From positions 1,612,001 to 1,676,000 of the forward strand of contig OZ257146.1 of assembly GCA_965279255.1 (NCBI GenBank): a DNA stretch of 64,000 nucleotides, given 5' to 3'. This DNA comes from CAMFLJ01 sp965279255 (lineage in GTDB: Bacteria > Actinomycetota > Acidimicrobiia > Acidimicrobiales > Acidimicrobilacustridaceae). Shown here piece after piece: positions 25,320-34,905 of the stretch; positions within the stretch are counted from its first letter, which is position 1, and each line of letters opens with the position of its first letter. The notes under the pieces were generated by a model. It was not told the origin of the DNA and ran no database searches. It worked only from the letters and a program-made list of their open reading frames with translations. A program made the translations under genes and the position numbers.

Positions 25320-27911
25320 ATGACAGCGGATCGCCACCACGGCCGGGCCTCCTACGCTGCCGAGGTGACCGACCTGGGCCAGCTCATCCCGACGCCACCC
25401 GATGCTGACGCGGTCATGGACGCGTTCTTCGGGTGGGTCGAGGACCGCGGCCTCACGATGTATCCGCACCAGGAGGAGGCGCTCCTGGAGATCGTCGCCG
25501 GGTCGCACGTCATCGTCGACACGCCCACCGGGTCCGGCAAGAGCCTGATCGCGGTCGCCGCCCACTTCTCCGCGCTGGCCGATCGGCGCCGCAGCTACTA
25601 CACCGCACCCATCAAGGCCCTGGTGTCGGAGAAGTTCTTCGACCTGTCGGCCACGTTCGGGGCCGACAACGTCGGCATGCTGACCGGCGACGCCTCGGTC
25701 AACCCCGATGCCCCGATCATCTGCTGCACCGCGGAGATCCTCGCCAACCTCGCCCTGCGCGAGGGCCGCACCGCCGACGTCGGCCAGGTCGTCATGGACG
25801 AGTTCCACTTCTTCGCCGACCCCGACCGTGGCTGGGCGTGGCAGGTCCCGCTGCTCGAGCTCCCCGACGCCCAGTTCATCCTGATGTCGGCCACGTTGGG
25901 CGACGTCACCCGGTTCACCGAGACGCTGCCCGAGCGCACCGGCCGGCCCGTGGCCGTGGTCCGCTCGGCCACCCGCCCCATCCCCCTCGTCCACCAGTTC
26001 CGGATGGTGCCGCTCACCGAGGTGCTCGAGGAGCTGCTGGCCACCCACCAGGCCCCCGTGTACGTCGTGCACTTCACCCAGGCCTCGGCCGTCGAGCGGG
26101 CCCAGGCGCTGATGAGCGTCAACCTGTTGACCCGAGCCGAGAAGGACGAGATCGCCGAGCTCATCGGCGGGTTCCGCTTCGCCCCCGGGTTCGGCAAGAC
26201 GCTGGCCAAGTTCGTGCGCCACGGCATCGGCGTCCACCACGCGGGGATGCTGCCCAAGTACCGGCGCCTGGTGGAGCGGTTGGCCCAGGCCGGGCTGCTC
26301 AAGGTCATCTGCGGCACCGACACCCTCGGCGTCGGCATCAACGTGCCCATCCGCACCGTGGTCTTCACCGCCCTCGCCAAGTACGACGGCACCTCGACCC
26401 GCCTGCTCAGCGCGAGGGAGTTCCACCAGATCGGTGGCCGGGCCGGGCGGGCCGGCTTCGACACGATGGGCACCGTCATCGCCCTCGCCCCCGACCACGT
26501 CATCGAGAACCACAAGGCGGCCGCGAAGGCTGCGGCGAGGACCGAGCAGGACAAGAAGGTCCGCAAGATCCAGAAGAAGAAGCCGCCCCTCGGGCAGGTG
26601 TCGTGGGGCGAGCCCACCTTCGAGCGCTTGGTGAACGCGCCACCCGAACCGCTCACGTCCTCCTTCACGGTGAGCCACTCGATGCTGCTCAACGTGCTCG
26701 ACCGGCCTGGCGACGGTCGGGCGGCACTCCACCACCTGCTCACGGAGAACTACGAGCCGGAAGCCAAGCAGGCCGAGCACGTGGCCCGTGCCGCGGAGCT
26801 GTACGCCTCGCTCCTCGACGCCGAGGTGCTCGAGGAGCTCGACCAGCCGGACGACTTCGGTCGCACCGTGCGGGTCACCATCGACCTCCAGCAGACCTTC
26901 GCCCTGAACCAGCCGCTGGCGCCGTTCGCCCTGGCCGCGCTGGACCTGCTCGACCGCGAGTCCGACACCTACGTGCTCGACACCGTGTCGGTGATCGAGG
27001 CCGTGCTCGACGACCCCCGCCAGATCCTGAGCGCCCAGCTGTTCAAGGCGAAGGGTGAGGCGGTGGCGGCGATGAAGGCCGAGGGCATGGAGTACGACGA
27101 GCGGATGGCGGCACTCGACGAGATCACGTGGCCCACGCCGCTCGCCGACCTGCTCGAGCCGATGTTCGACGTCTACCGCGAGCGCAACCCGTGGGTGGCC
27201 GAGCACCCCCTCTCCCCCAAGTCCGTCGCCCGGGACCTGTGGGAACGGGCCATGGACTTCGGTGACTACATCCGCTTCTACAACCTCGCCCGCTCCGAGG
27301 GCGCCGTCCTGCGCTACCTGTCCGACGTCTACAAGACCCTCATGCGGACGGTGCCCGAGGACGCCAAGACCGACGAGCTCGTCGACCTCACCGAGTGGCT
27401 GGGCGAGCTGGTCCGCCAGGTGGACTCCAGCCTGCTCGACGAATGGGAAGAGCTGCGCGACCCGAGCGCCGAGCACGCCAGCAGGGTCGACGCCCCTCCC
27501 GTCGACCTGCCCCCGCCTGCCCTCACGGCCAACCGCCGGGCGTTCACCGTGCTCGTCCGCAACGCCCTCTTCCAGCGGGTGGAGCTCATCGGCACCCGGC
27601 AGTGGCAGGAACTGGAGGCGCTCGACGGCGACGACGGGTGGAACGCCCGGCGCTGGTTCGACGCGATGGCCCCGTACTTCGAGGAGCACGGCACCCTCGG
27701 CATCGACTCCGACGCCCGCAACCCCGCCCTGCTCCTGGTCGACGAGCACCCGGTCGAGCACCCCGGCTGCTGGTCGGTCCAGCAGATCCTCGACGACCCC
27801 GCCGATGACCACGACTGGCGCATCCACGCCCTCGTCGACCTCGCCGCCAGCGACGAAGCCGGCCGAGCCGTCGTGCACATCACCGACGTCAGCTGCGACT
27901 CACCCGGCTGA
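25320..27911 (+). CDS. Ski2-like DEAD/DEAH helicase with DUF3516
   Basis: An 863-aa superfamily-2 helicase common in actinobacteria. Walker A is TPTGSGKS at residues 68-75, motif II is DEFH at 160-163, motif III SATLG, and motif VI QIGGRAGRAGFD. From ~430 onward lies the DUF3516 region, starting with a Lys-rich linker (KKVRKIQKKKPP). RNA processing or decay is the usual guess; no experiment defines it here. I chose the ATG at 25320, before the first conserved block. A terminator and the left repeat of the integrated elements follow directly. Confidence 0.87.
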   Translation: MTADRHHGRASYAAEVTDLGQLIPTPPDADAVMDAFFGWVEDRGLTMYPHQEEALLEIVAGSHVIVDTPTGSGKSLIAVAAHFSALADRRRSYYTAPIKALVSEKFFDLSATFGADNVGMLTGDASVNPDAPIICCTAEILANLALREGRTADVGQVVMDEFHFFADPDRGWAWQVPLLELPDAQFILMSATLGDVTRFTETLPERTGRPVAVVRSATRPIPLVHQFRMVPLTEVLEELLATHQAPVYVVHFTQASAVERAQALMSVNLLTRAEKDEIAELIGGFRFAPGFGKTLAKFVRHGIGVHHAGMLPKYRRLVERLAQAGLLKVICGTDTLGVGINVPIRTVVFTALAKYDGTSTRLLSAREFHQIGGRAGRAGFDTMGTVIALAPDHVIENHKAAAKAAARTEQDKKVRKIQKKKPPLGQVSWGEPTFERLVNAPPEPLTSSFTVSHSMLLNVLDRPGDGRAALHHLLTENYEPEAKQAEHVARAAELYASLLDAEVLEELDQPDDFGRTVRVTIDLQQTFALNQPLAPFALAALDLLDRESDTYVLDTVSVIEAVLDDPRQILSAQLFKAKGEAVAAMKAEGMEYDERMAALDEITWPTPLADLLEPMFDVYRERNPWVAEHPLSPKSVARDLWERAMDFGDYIRFYNLARSEGAVLRYLSDVYKTLMRTVPEDAKTDELVDLTEWLGELVRQVDSSLLDEWEELRDPSAEHASRVDAPPVDLPPPALTANRRAFTVLVRNALFQRVELIGTRQWQELEALDGDDGWNARRWFDAMAPYFEEHGTLGIDSDARNPALLLVDEHPVEHPGCWSVQQILDDPADDHDWRIHALVDLAASDEAGRAVVHITDVSCDSPG

Positions 27912-27965
27912 CGTCCCCGGTGGTGGCCGTCAGCGGTCGGGCCGGAACTCGCCGGAGAACGAACG

Positions 27966-27990
27966 AAGCCCAGGCCGCTGGCCTGGGCTT
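27966..27990 (+). terminator. Rho-independent terminator of the DUF3516 helicase gene
   Basis: Perfect 11-bp stem AAGCCCAGGCC / GGCCTGGGCTT with a GCT loop followed by TCGTGG. Near-identical to 21484-21508, including flanking CGAA and TGTCGG. The right flank runs straight into the att-like repeat at 27996. Confidence 0.8.
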
Positions 27991-27995
27991 TCGTG

Positions 27996-28010
27996 GTGTC
28001 GGAGGGGCGT
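27996..28010. repeat. Putative attL of element 1
   Basis: GTGTCGGAGGGGCGT, identical over 15 bp to 42916-42930 and over 12 bp to the tRNA-Leu 3' end at 59834-59845. Its first bases coincide with the conserved right flank of the terminator cassette (TGTCGG also occurs after the 21484 terminator), so part of the match could have another cause. Confidence 0.55.
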
Positions 28011-28267
28011 TGCCAACCCAGAACACACTCCGAGGCTCAGCGGCGAGCTCCTGCTGAAATAGGACGCCGGAGCACCCACACCGACGGCCGGCGGGACCTG
28101 CGCCGATGAGGACCGCTCCGCCGTAGACCGGGATCCGACGGCCCTGCGCCGCTTCCCTCGCTTGATGTGGAGCGGCCGTGCGATCTGGGGGCAGAACTGC
28201 TGCCAAGCCCCCGCCCATGGACACGGGCGCGACTTCCGCGGACCGCCTGGGCCGGTGGCCAGCCGTC

Positions 28268-31200
28268 TCAGCTGTCGCGCCTATGCACGTCCACAACAAC
28301 GTCGATGGGCTCACCGGGAACCATCCTGATGTCAACCGCGGTTGCGGCGACCTCCAAGCCCGCGTCAAGTTCGGGGCCGAGGGCACGCGCAGCATCAGCC
28401 TGTAGATAGCCAAGCCTGGCTCCACCAACCGAGATGACAACAGCGTTGCGATTGAGCCGGCTGTCCCGATCGCGCTCGACGTCCAACAGGTCCCCGACCT
28501 CCACCTCGTAGATGAGTCCGGACTCGACCGCTGAACGAACAGACCGACAAGTCGCCTGCAGCGGAAGGAGGTCGCCAGTGGTATCGAGCGCTGTCAGGTA
28601 GTCGTTCGGCTGGGATTTCAGGATCGCCTTTGCGGTCGACTCAAGCTCCGCCCCGGCGAGCCCGAGGCGCTCGGCAACAAGATCCGGATCAAGCCGACCG
28701 AGCCACCGTCGGAACTCTGTGACGGTTCCGATCCCTGCCGTCCTGTAGTACTCGTCGGCTACGGCCTTGGCGGCACTGCGTGACGCAACGCCTGCGCTCA
28801 TTGCCCATGCCGCCTCGGGGGACGGCACGCCGTACTTGATCATGCCTGCAAGGTTCGCCGGGATCCGAGGTGCCAGCGGCGTGTTGGTCAACGCTGAACC
28901 AATTCTGAGATAGGCGGATACCCCCCACGGCAAGCGGTAGTTGAAAGCGTCCTCTATGTACTCCGTGACCTCCTGCGGATCCTCGACATCGAGGTCATCG
29001 CAGATCGCCTTGACGGGATCTCCGCTGAGCCACATGGAGAGAAGCTCCCGCGTGTCCACCGGGACGGCAGATCGCGACTCCATCTCGCTCACCTCAGCAA
29101 GGCCATCCAGCACAAGATCCACAAGCTCATCGTGCTCGCCGGAATCTCGGCCCAGCAGCGTTTCGACGGCAGAGGAGTTGGCCGTTACGTGATTCGCGAT
29201 CGTCTGGCAACTGCGGGAGGCAAGCCCCGTTTCAGCGAACAGACGACGCCGATCAAGGTCAGGTACCTCGGTGCTGATCCGGCGGGCTGTCGATGTCATC
29301 ACGCCGATCAATGGCTCGATCGGAGTCTGCGTCTCAATCGCCTGGATTCGAAACAAGCTGGACGAGAGAGCATCGGAGAGACGATCTTCATCGAGCACCC
29401 CATCGCTCTCCTCAACGAGCAGCGCGAGTAGGTCGGCATCGAGCTGTCGGGAAGCGTCGTCTGAGCTGATGCGCTCGCCCACAAGGTCTCTAAGCATGCG
29501 GTGGAGCGCGCTTTCCACTCGCTCCACGTCCGCTCTTTGCCTTGCGTACTTTTTGAAGTCGTCCACGTCATATGACGTCAAGGTGATGTGAACGACCGTC
29601 CCCTCGGTCTCAGAGCCAGCTCTGCCTGCGCGGCCTGCAATGTTCCAGTATTCGCGGGCTGAGAGGATCCGCTGGGAACCGTCCGACTCGCGACTACGGC
29701 AGCTGTGCATGACTACCGTTCGAACAGGCAGGTTCACACCCTGGGCAAGCGTGCTGGTGGCGACCAGCACACCCAGCCGACGGGCCCGAAAGTCGTCCTC
29801 TAGCGCCCTGCGGACTGCGTCAGGAAGCCGGCCGTGATGGAAGGCGATCCCGCGTCGCAGCAGCTCTGTCACCAGGTGGTCCTCACCTAGCCATTCGGAT
29901 GCGACAGCAAGGGATCGGCCGTCTCGTCGAAGGCCGAATACTGGCGGGACAACCTCGTTCGTGAGCTCTGCCAGCTTGATCCGTCGCAAGAGAGCCGACG
30001 CTGCGGACTCAGCCCAATCGGTCTGCATGGCGAAGATGAGCACCGGCCCAAGTGACGCAAAGCGATAGCTGACCTCCGCGGCAACCTCGCCCTTGTTCCC
30101 GTCGCGCGGGAACTTCGGGCGCCGAACCCGGCCTGTCTCTTCGGCGACGTGCTCAAACTCTGTCTGCCTAATGAGATTGGGAATGAACTCCAGTCCCCCG
30201 TCCGACCTTTCCTCCTCGGAGAATCGCAGCGTTCCGCTTCTGCCATCCCAGTCGAGTCGTCCGTGCTGTAGCAGTGACGGGCGCCAGTCCGTCGAAATGG
30301 ACCGGCCGTCGTTGCCCCCCAGCCAGGTCGCGAAGTCAGCAAGCGTTGCGTCAGGGACCACCGCGGACATCATCAGAAACCGCGCCTCGGGGATCCGTCG
30401 GCGCAGGCGGGACACGAGGAGCTCGAACTTCGGGCCTCTCTGGCGATCCGCGACGATATGGCCTTCGTCGATGACGATTAGGGAGACCTTGTCGAGTAGG
30501 TCCGATCTCAATCGGAAGAGCAGATCGAGCTTCTCTGGCGTGAGCACCAATACGTCATCAGTTGCCGCAAGCTCCTCGCCCATCTCATCCTGGTCATAGC
30601 CGCCTGGGACTGTCGATGCGCCGTAGCCGAGGTCATGAAACAGATTGGAGAACGACTGCTCGATCTCGTTCGCAAGCGCCTTATACGGGGCGATGTACAC
30701 GCACTTCGAGCCTGGGGAGGTGACGAGGGAGTGAACGATCGCTAGCTCTGCAACCCGAGTCTTGCCCGCACTCGTCGGCATTCGGATTGCCACGCTGTCG
30801 TGGGACGCCAACAGGCCACCCCTGAGTGCTGATTGCTGCGACGGCCAGAGCTCTGAAATGGACCGGCTCTCCAGAACATCCTCGCCGAGACCCCGCGCCA
30901 ACACCCTGAGGTACCTGTGCCATCTCGGCGAGGTACTCAGCCCTCCGAGGTGACTCCAGGTCGACCGCTGAGTCATCACGGGGAGCACCGCTCGGACACC
31001 AGCGACGGTGTTGTACGCGACCGAGTCCCCGCTCTGGCCGAGGCCTGCCATTGCGAGTGCGAGGTACCGATTGGCGGTGTCGACATGCGATTGATCGCCG
31101 GTCAAGAAGTAGGACGCGGCCTCCGACAGAGCGATCGACGTCACCGCATACGCAGCTCGTCGGTCAATCTCGTCGTCGCTCGTCAGCTCATCGGCGTCCG

Positions 31201-31666
31201 GGAAACCAGTCAATCGCGGCTGCAGAGCGATGACCCTGACGAACAGCCGTTGCAGAAACGCGCTGACCAGGCCATCGAAGCTCGGCTCAGAGGTCCATCG
31301 CGTCTGCGGCACCGCCAAACGCGCCAGGCATGCCGCGTTGGCCTGGTAGCCAGCCCGTTCGTAGGCGAGCGACGCATTGATCAAGGCGGTGGAACGGTCC
31401 ACGCGCTCGCCGAGCGCTGCAAGGTTCTCCCACGCTCGCGCGACCGTCAACGATGCGGCCGAAGTCCCTGGCTCTTGACTGCCATCGGCGGTCTCCGCTA
31501 GCACCTCGCTGACGGCAGTGAGGTTCCGGACCACTCGCTCTGCTCGATAGCGCCACTCGATGGAGGACTCCTGCTGAAGAGCCGCCAGCGCTGCGCGAGC
31601 ACCAATCTGGGCCAGCTCGTTTCGGAACCGCGGGAGCTCAAGCAGATCGAGAATCGGATCAGGCAT
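28268..31666 (-). CDS. hamB: HamB-like superfamily-2 helicase (Hachiman defence)
   Basis: A 1132-aa protein. The N-terminal ~270 residues are helical with no motif. The helicase core follows: Walker A MPTSAGKT at ~296-303, YIAPYKALANEIEQ (motif Ia), motif II DEGH at 400-403, MMSAVVPD (motif III), FHHGRLPDAVRR, VATSTLAQGVNLPVRT (motif V) and NIAGRAGRAGSE (motif VI). The MPTSAGKT and LSARE-GRAGR forms and the length agree with HamB of Hachiman, a DNA-surveilling helicase that licenses the HamA nuclease. Its ATG overlaps the hamA stop by 8 bases, a tight coupling. A Ski2-like helicase of other function is the alternative reading. Confidence 0.68.
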   Translation of the reverse strand: MPDPILDLLELPRFRNELAQIGARAALAALQQESSIEWRYRAERVVRNLTAVSEVLAETADGSQEPGTSAASLTVARAWENLAALGERVDRSTALINASLAYERAGYQANAACLARLAVPQTRWTSEPSFDGLVSAFLQRLFVRVIALQPRLTGFPDADELTSDDEIDRRAAYAVTSIALSEAASYFLTGDQSHVDTANRYLALAMAGLGQSGDSVAYNTVAGVRAVLPVMTQRSTWSHLGGLSTSPRWHRYLRVLARGLGEDVLESRSISELWPSQQSALRGGLLASHDSVAIRMPTSAGKTRVAELAIVHSLVTSPGSKCVYIAPYKALANEIEQSFSNLFHDLGYGASTVPGGYDQDEMGEELAATDDVLVLTPEKLDLLFRLRSDLLDKVSLIVIDEGHIVADRQRGPKFELLVSRLRRRIPEARFLMMSAVVPDATLADFATWLGGNDGRSISTDWRPSLLQHGRLDWDGRSGTLRFSEEERSDGGLEFIPNLIRQTEFEHVAEETGRVRRPKFPRDGNKGEVAAEVSYRFASLGPVLIFAMQTDWAESAASALLRRIKLAELTNEVVPPVFGLRRDGRSLAVASEWLGEDHLVTELLRRGIAFHHGRLPDAVRRALEDDFRARRLGVLVATSTLAQGVNLPVRTVVMHSCRSRESDGSQRILSAREYWNIAGRAGRAGSETEGTVVHITLTSYDVDDFKKYARQRADVERVESALHRMLRDLVGERISSDDASRQLDADLLALLVEESDGVLDEDRLSDALSSSLFRIQAIETQTPIEPLIGVMTSTARRISTEVPDLDRRRLFAETGLASRSCQTIANHVTANSSAVETLLGRDSGEHDELVDLVLDGLAEVSEMESRSAVPVDTRELLSMWLSGDPVKAICDDLDVEDPQEVTEYIEDAFNYRLPWGVSAYLRIGSALTNTPLAPRIPANLAGMIKYGVPSPEAAWAMSAGVASRSAAKAVADEYYRTAGIGTVTEFRRWLGRLDPDLVAERLGLAGAELESTAKAILKSQPNDYLTALDTTGDLLPLQATCRSVRSAVESGLIYEVEVGDLLDVERDRDSRLNRNAVVISVGGARLGYLQADAARALGPELDAGLEVAATAVDIRMVPGEPIDVVVDVHRRDS

Positions 31667-32429
31667 CGTCCAGCACATCCCAGAGCAGCTCGCCATAGAC
31701 CTCTTCGATCAGGTCAATGGCCTTGTCAAATGGGAAGAGGCGAAGCCACAGCTCTGGAAGGTGGCTCTCCAAGTCATCCAGGTTCTCTGCAATCGAGTCG
31801 CTCCAGTTGGAGGCGTCGTACGAAAGAGCAACGGTGTGCCAGCTGTCCTTCACATCCCGCTTGCCCAGGAACCGGATGAACGCCTCGTATAGCTCAGGAT
31901 TCGTCTCATGTAGGCGGCTGGCCAGGAACTTGATCGTCGTCGCATAACCCCGGTCGCGATCGAGTGCCAGCTGGTCGTGTGCGTCCACCGCCAAGTCGTG
32001 CCCCGGCACCGTCCGGTACTTCACCTCGATGAACTCAAGGTCGTCGATCTCGTCCGTCTCCTCGTCGAGAACGAAGCCGACCACATCGCCGCCCGGAAGT
32101 GTCTGGTTTGGGTCGATCTGGAACCGCAGTTTGCGGACCGGGACTAGCCGGCCATCGAGAACCTCACACGCCTCGGCGGCAAGCGCCTCGGCAAAGTCGC
32201 CACGGCGGACCGCGATCCGACCCTTGCGAAGGTCTGCGACCGCCGTGGACCAGCCCGCCACCTCGAGGAGGTCTGCCGTCACATCTGGATCGGACTTTGC
32301 ACGCGACAGCACTTCAGCCAGTCCGGCAACGAGGTCGCTGCGCACACACGAAGGCTTGAGCGTGGAGAGCGTGTACTGATACGTCGCCTCATCTGTGGCG
32401 TGGTCAAAGAGCGCGTCAAGGACGGTCAT
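31659..32429 (-). CDS. hamA: HamA-like PD-(D/E)XK nuclease (DUF1837-like)
   Basis: A 256-aa protein from the ATG at 32429, where GAGGCACAGGCG precedes the start. A nuclease core is visible: E81 in RRGDFAEAL, a Lys-rich strand VRKLRF, D115 in PGGDVVGF and E135-V-K137 in LEFIEVKYRT, the D...E-x-K pattern of DUF1837/HamA. In Hachiman, HamA degrades DNA once released by the HamB helicase, causing abortive infection. The following helicase gene overlaps it by 8 bases. The N-terminal 60 residues are not recognised. The assignment rests on gene pairing plus motif; similarity to known HamA must be tested. Confidence 0.6.
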   Translation of the reverse strand: MTVLDALFDHATDEATYQYTLSTLKPSCVRSDLVAGLAEVLSRAKSDPDVTADLLEVAGWSTAVADLRKGRIAVRRGDFAEALAAEACEVLDGRLVPVRKLRFQIDPNQTLPGGDVVGFVLDEETDEIDDLEFIEVKYRTVPGHDLAVDAHDQLALDRDRGYATTIKFLASRLHETNPELYEAFIRFLGKRDVKDSWHTVALSYDASNWSDSIAENLDDLESHLPELWLRLFPFDKAIDLIEEVYGELLWDVLDDA

Positions 32430-32663
32430 CGCCTGTGCCTCTCTTCGCTGCCGTCCCAATCCTGGGCGACTCCTGCCGGTCAGGAGCCGGCGGCTCCGAC
32501 CAGCGAGCCCTCTGACCGAGGGGGACGACACCCGTCGTTCCATGGAGATCCACTCGCCGATGCGTCGATGGCATGACGGGCTGTCGAATGGTCGCGAGGA
32601 GGTTCCACCGCTCGGCGCCCAGAGTCACACGCGGGATGATGAGTGCTGAGCAGACCACACCCA

Positions 32664-33485
32664 CTACTCGGGCTCCGCCCAGGAGATCGATGCCTCCGTC
32701 GGTCGAGCGCGAGCTGCAATTCGTTCGACAAGCTCGCCCAGACTCATTGTGGTCGCAAGCCTTGGACGCCCTCTTCGAGGCGGATCCTCCAAGACGTCGA
32801 AGTAACGGACGACGCCCCTCGGCAGGTCATCGCGATACCTGAAATCGCCGATCTGCTCAGTGTCCCCTGGCGAGTACAGGCCAACTGCAGCGAAGTCGGC
32901 TCGATCCATCTGGCTCGGCAACATCGGATCCAGCCTTCCTGTTCTCGCACGCAGGTGCTGCACCACTCGAGCGAACGACGAAGGGGCCTGGTCCGTCCTC
33001 TTGTCGTTCACAGCGCCCACCGGCAGAAAGTAGAGCGCGACCAAGAAGGCGGCCGGCTGGTACTTGTGGATGACTGACAGCTCGTCCTGGAGCTCGTAGG
33101 TACGACCAGTCAGGTTGTGATCGAAGTTGAGGGATGTCCGATCGCGGAAGTTCATGCCCTTCAGCGAGAATCCGACCTGAAGGCCTGCCACGAGTGAGGA
33201 CACGACAACATCGACCTTCTTCTCCTGGCCGGCAGCCGAGAATGTGAGTGGCTCGGCCGGTCCGCCGTCGACGGGTCGGACCTGGAATCCGCGGAAGGCC
33301 GCGTGCCGTTGGACTTCCGAAGCCACCATGGCCGCCGCCGCATCAGCCAACCGACTACTCCACTGACCCTTTGCAGGAGCGGGGCCATCCAATGCGGCGA
33401 TCCGCGTTCCGCCGGCGTCGGCTGCGTCCAGAGCGACGAGCATCGCCGGATCGGGGGCCAAGTCACTCCAGGTCTCTTCCGGCAC
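32664..33485 (-). CDS. Predicted restriction-endonuclease-like protein (273 aa)
   Basis: Not recognised as a named enzyme. A possible PD-(D/E)XK core lies at KKVDVVVSS (D92) followed by GLQVGFSLKGMNFRD (K109), with Ser in the usual acidic place of E-x-K. NFDHNLTGRTYELQDE after it looks like a conserved helix. The start is a GTG at 33485 with GGAGG close upstream. It is the fifth gene of the dcm operon, 45 bp after the 173-aa gene and 234 bp before hamA, so it could serve the restriction set, Hachiman or neither. The 234-bp gap after it holds no gene I can support. Confidence 0.55.
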   Translation of the reverse strand: MPEETWSDLAPDPAMLVALDAADAGGTRIAALDGPAPAKGQWSSRLADAAAAMVASEVQRHAAFRGFQVRPVDGGPAEPLTFSAAGQEKKVDVVVSSLVAGLQVGFSLKGMNFRDRTSLNFDHNLTGRTYELQDELSVIHKYQPAAFLVALYFLPVGAVNDKRTDQAPSSFARVVQHLRARTGRLDPMLPSQMDRADFAAVGLYSPGDTEQIGDFRYRDDLPRGVVRYFDVLEDPPRRGRPRLATTMSLGELVERIAARARPTEASISWAEPE

Positions 33486-33530
33486 GGCCTCCGACGCTAC
33501 GCGCTCGTCCGGCGCCGGACGGGCATCGAC

Positions 33531-34052
33531 TCAGTAGCCGACGAGCACGAGACCACGGACATTCGTGTAGTTGCCGGGCATGAAGAAGGTGGCGAGACGT
33601 CTGCGCACCGCGATGAACTCACGCCTCGGACTCATGTTCGGGTTCTGACGGAGCTCCGAAGGGACCATGAGGAACAGGTAGTCGGCGTGCTCACAGATGT
33701 GGCACTTCCACAGATCGAGCAAGTCCATGTTGTTGATCGTGGACTTACCTCGCTCGACCTCCAGGATCACGCCGCTGTTGCCGACCCGCTTGAAGTAGTC
33801 GGGACGCAGCGCAGAGTCGTAGGAGCTGAACAGCCCCTTGCGCTCGTCCGTGAAGCCCAGTGCCACCGCTTCACGGAGGAAGACCGTCTGGACCGCTGCG
33901 CTCGATCGGCCAGGCTGGTTCGCGTCCGCAATCTGCGCGGCGATGCGAGGCGCATTGAGGTGCGCAACCAGCCGGTCTGCGAGCGAACCCACCTCACCCC
34001 ACTCCCCCGAGGTCGCGTAGTCAGGGCGGACGAAGTCCGCTCGCTCGACCAT
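33531..34052 (-). CDS. Predicted nuclease-fold protein (173 aa)
   Basis: The central segment ALRPDYFKRVGNSGVILEVE, followed by RGKSTINN, has the spacing of a PD-(D/E)XK nuclease core: P84-D85, then E98-x-E100 and K103. After it come LDLWKCHICEHADYLFLMVP with two Cys and two His. Relatives would bind Mg and cut or bind DNA. The gene starts 7 bp after the 273-aa gene at 34060-34881, so the two are almost certainly co-translated and may form a two-subunit enzyme (inference). No signal peptide or membrane helix. Confidence 0.55.
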   Translation of the reverse strand: MVERADFVRPDYATSGEWGEVGSLADRLVAHLNAPRIAAQIADANQPGRSSAAVQTVFLREAVALGFTDERKGLFSSYDSALRPDYFKRVGNSGVILEVERGKSTINNMDLLDLWKCHICEHADYLFLMVPSELRQNPNMSPRREFIAVRRRLATFFMPGNYTNVRGLVLVGY

Positions 34053-34059
34053 AGGAACG

Positions 34060-34881
34060 TCAGGCGCCGCGGAAGCGAACGTCGTACTCGTTTGCGATCC
34101 GCAGGATCATCCGGTCGTACTGGTAGTTCATCGGCACCGGCGGCTCGGTCGGGACCGTGACCGGGCTGCCGTCGTTCCGCAGGTCGAGCAGGATGATCCC
34201 GAGACCGTCGTATCCGACGCCCTCGTCCCCCGACCGGCGCGGGAGCTGTTCGACCTTGGCCATGGCACCGAGCGCGTCCTGGGGCTGGTGGTGCCTGTTC
34301 AGCTTCCCGACCGGTGAGAGGAACTCGGGGGCGACGTTCACGATGGCGAGGCCAACAGCGAGAGCCCGATTGGACGACCCGTGGATCACGGCGTGAGAGG
34401 AGTTCAGCTCGTCGTAGAACCTCGGGTATGACTTGGTGAAAGCCGTCATGCAGGCTTTCGCCTCGAGCGCGAGATGAACGGCGCCGACCTCGCCCTCGAC
34501 TGGGTCAGGCAGGGCGGTGAGCTCGGCGAGCTGGCTCTCCGTGAGGTGCATGTCGAAATCGCCGGGAAGCTGTGAGAAGTGTCTCGGTCGACGCTTCTTG
34601 GTCCATCCGCCCTCATTCGGTCGGGCGATGACCAGGTCCAGGTTCTTCGACCGGTTGGCCTGGTAGTCGTGCATGCGGTGGTCGAGGCCGAACACGACCT
34701 TCCCGGTTGTCACGTGGTCCCGGAGCAACGCCGAGTGGACCAGAAGGTCGTAGAGGACGCCCCAACAAGAGGCCAGCGAGTGGCGGGCTCCACGGGAGTG
34801 GTACTGCCACATCGACGGGTCCTGGGTTCTGGTTGCCGCAGGCACGGACAACGTCTGCGCCAGGATCTGAGGGCCCTCCAC
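34060..34881 (-). CDS. Predicted PD-(D/E)XK restriction endonuclease (273 aa)
   Basis: A nuclease core is visible: D82 in SKNLDLVIARP and E140-x-K142 in VHLALEAKACMTAFTK, with a long insert (84-130) between them. Position next to a cytosine methyltransferase and Vsr suggests the restriction subunit of a type II system recognising the site protected by Dcm. Start GTG at 34881. It begins 24 bp after vsr and ends 7 bp before the 173-aa nuclease-like gene. No REase of known specificity is recognised in it. Confidence 0.6.
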   Translation of the reverse strand: MEGPQILAQTLSVPAATRTQDPSMWQYHSRGARHSLASCWGVLYDLLVHSALLRDHVTTGKVVFGLDHRMHDYQANRSKNLDLVIARPNEGGWTKKRRPRHFSQLPGDFDMHLTESQLAELTALPDPVEGEVGAVHLALEAKACMTAFTKSYPRFYDELNSSHAVIHGSSNRALAVGLAIVNVAPEFLSPVGKLNRHHQPQDALGAMAKVEQLPRRSGDEGVGYDGLGIILLDLRNDGSPVTVPTEPPVPMNYQYDRMILRIANEYDVRFRGA

Positions 34882-34905
34882 CCGCCGAAAGCTAGCGGCC
34901 GGGCG

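Noticed and set aside
25236..27878. 880-codon open frame on the minus strand opposite the DUF3516 helicase
   Set aside because: Val/Gly/Glu-rich antisense shadow; the opposite strand holds all helicase motifs.
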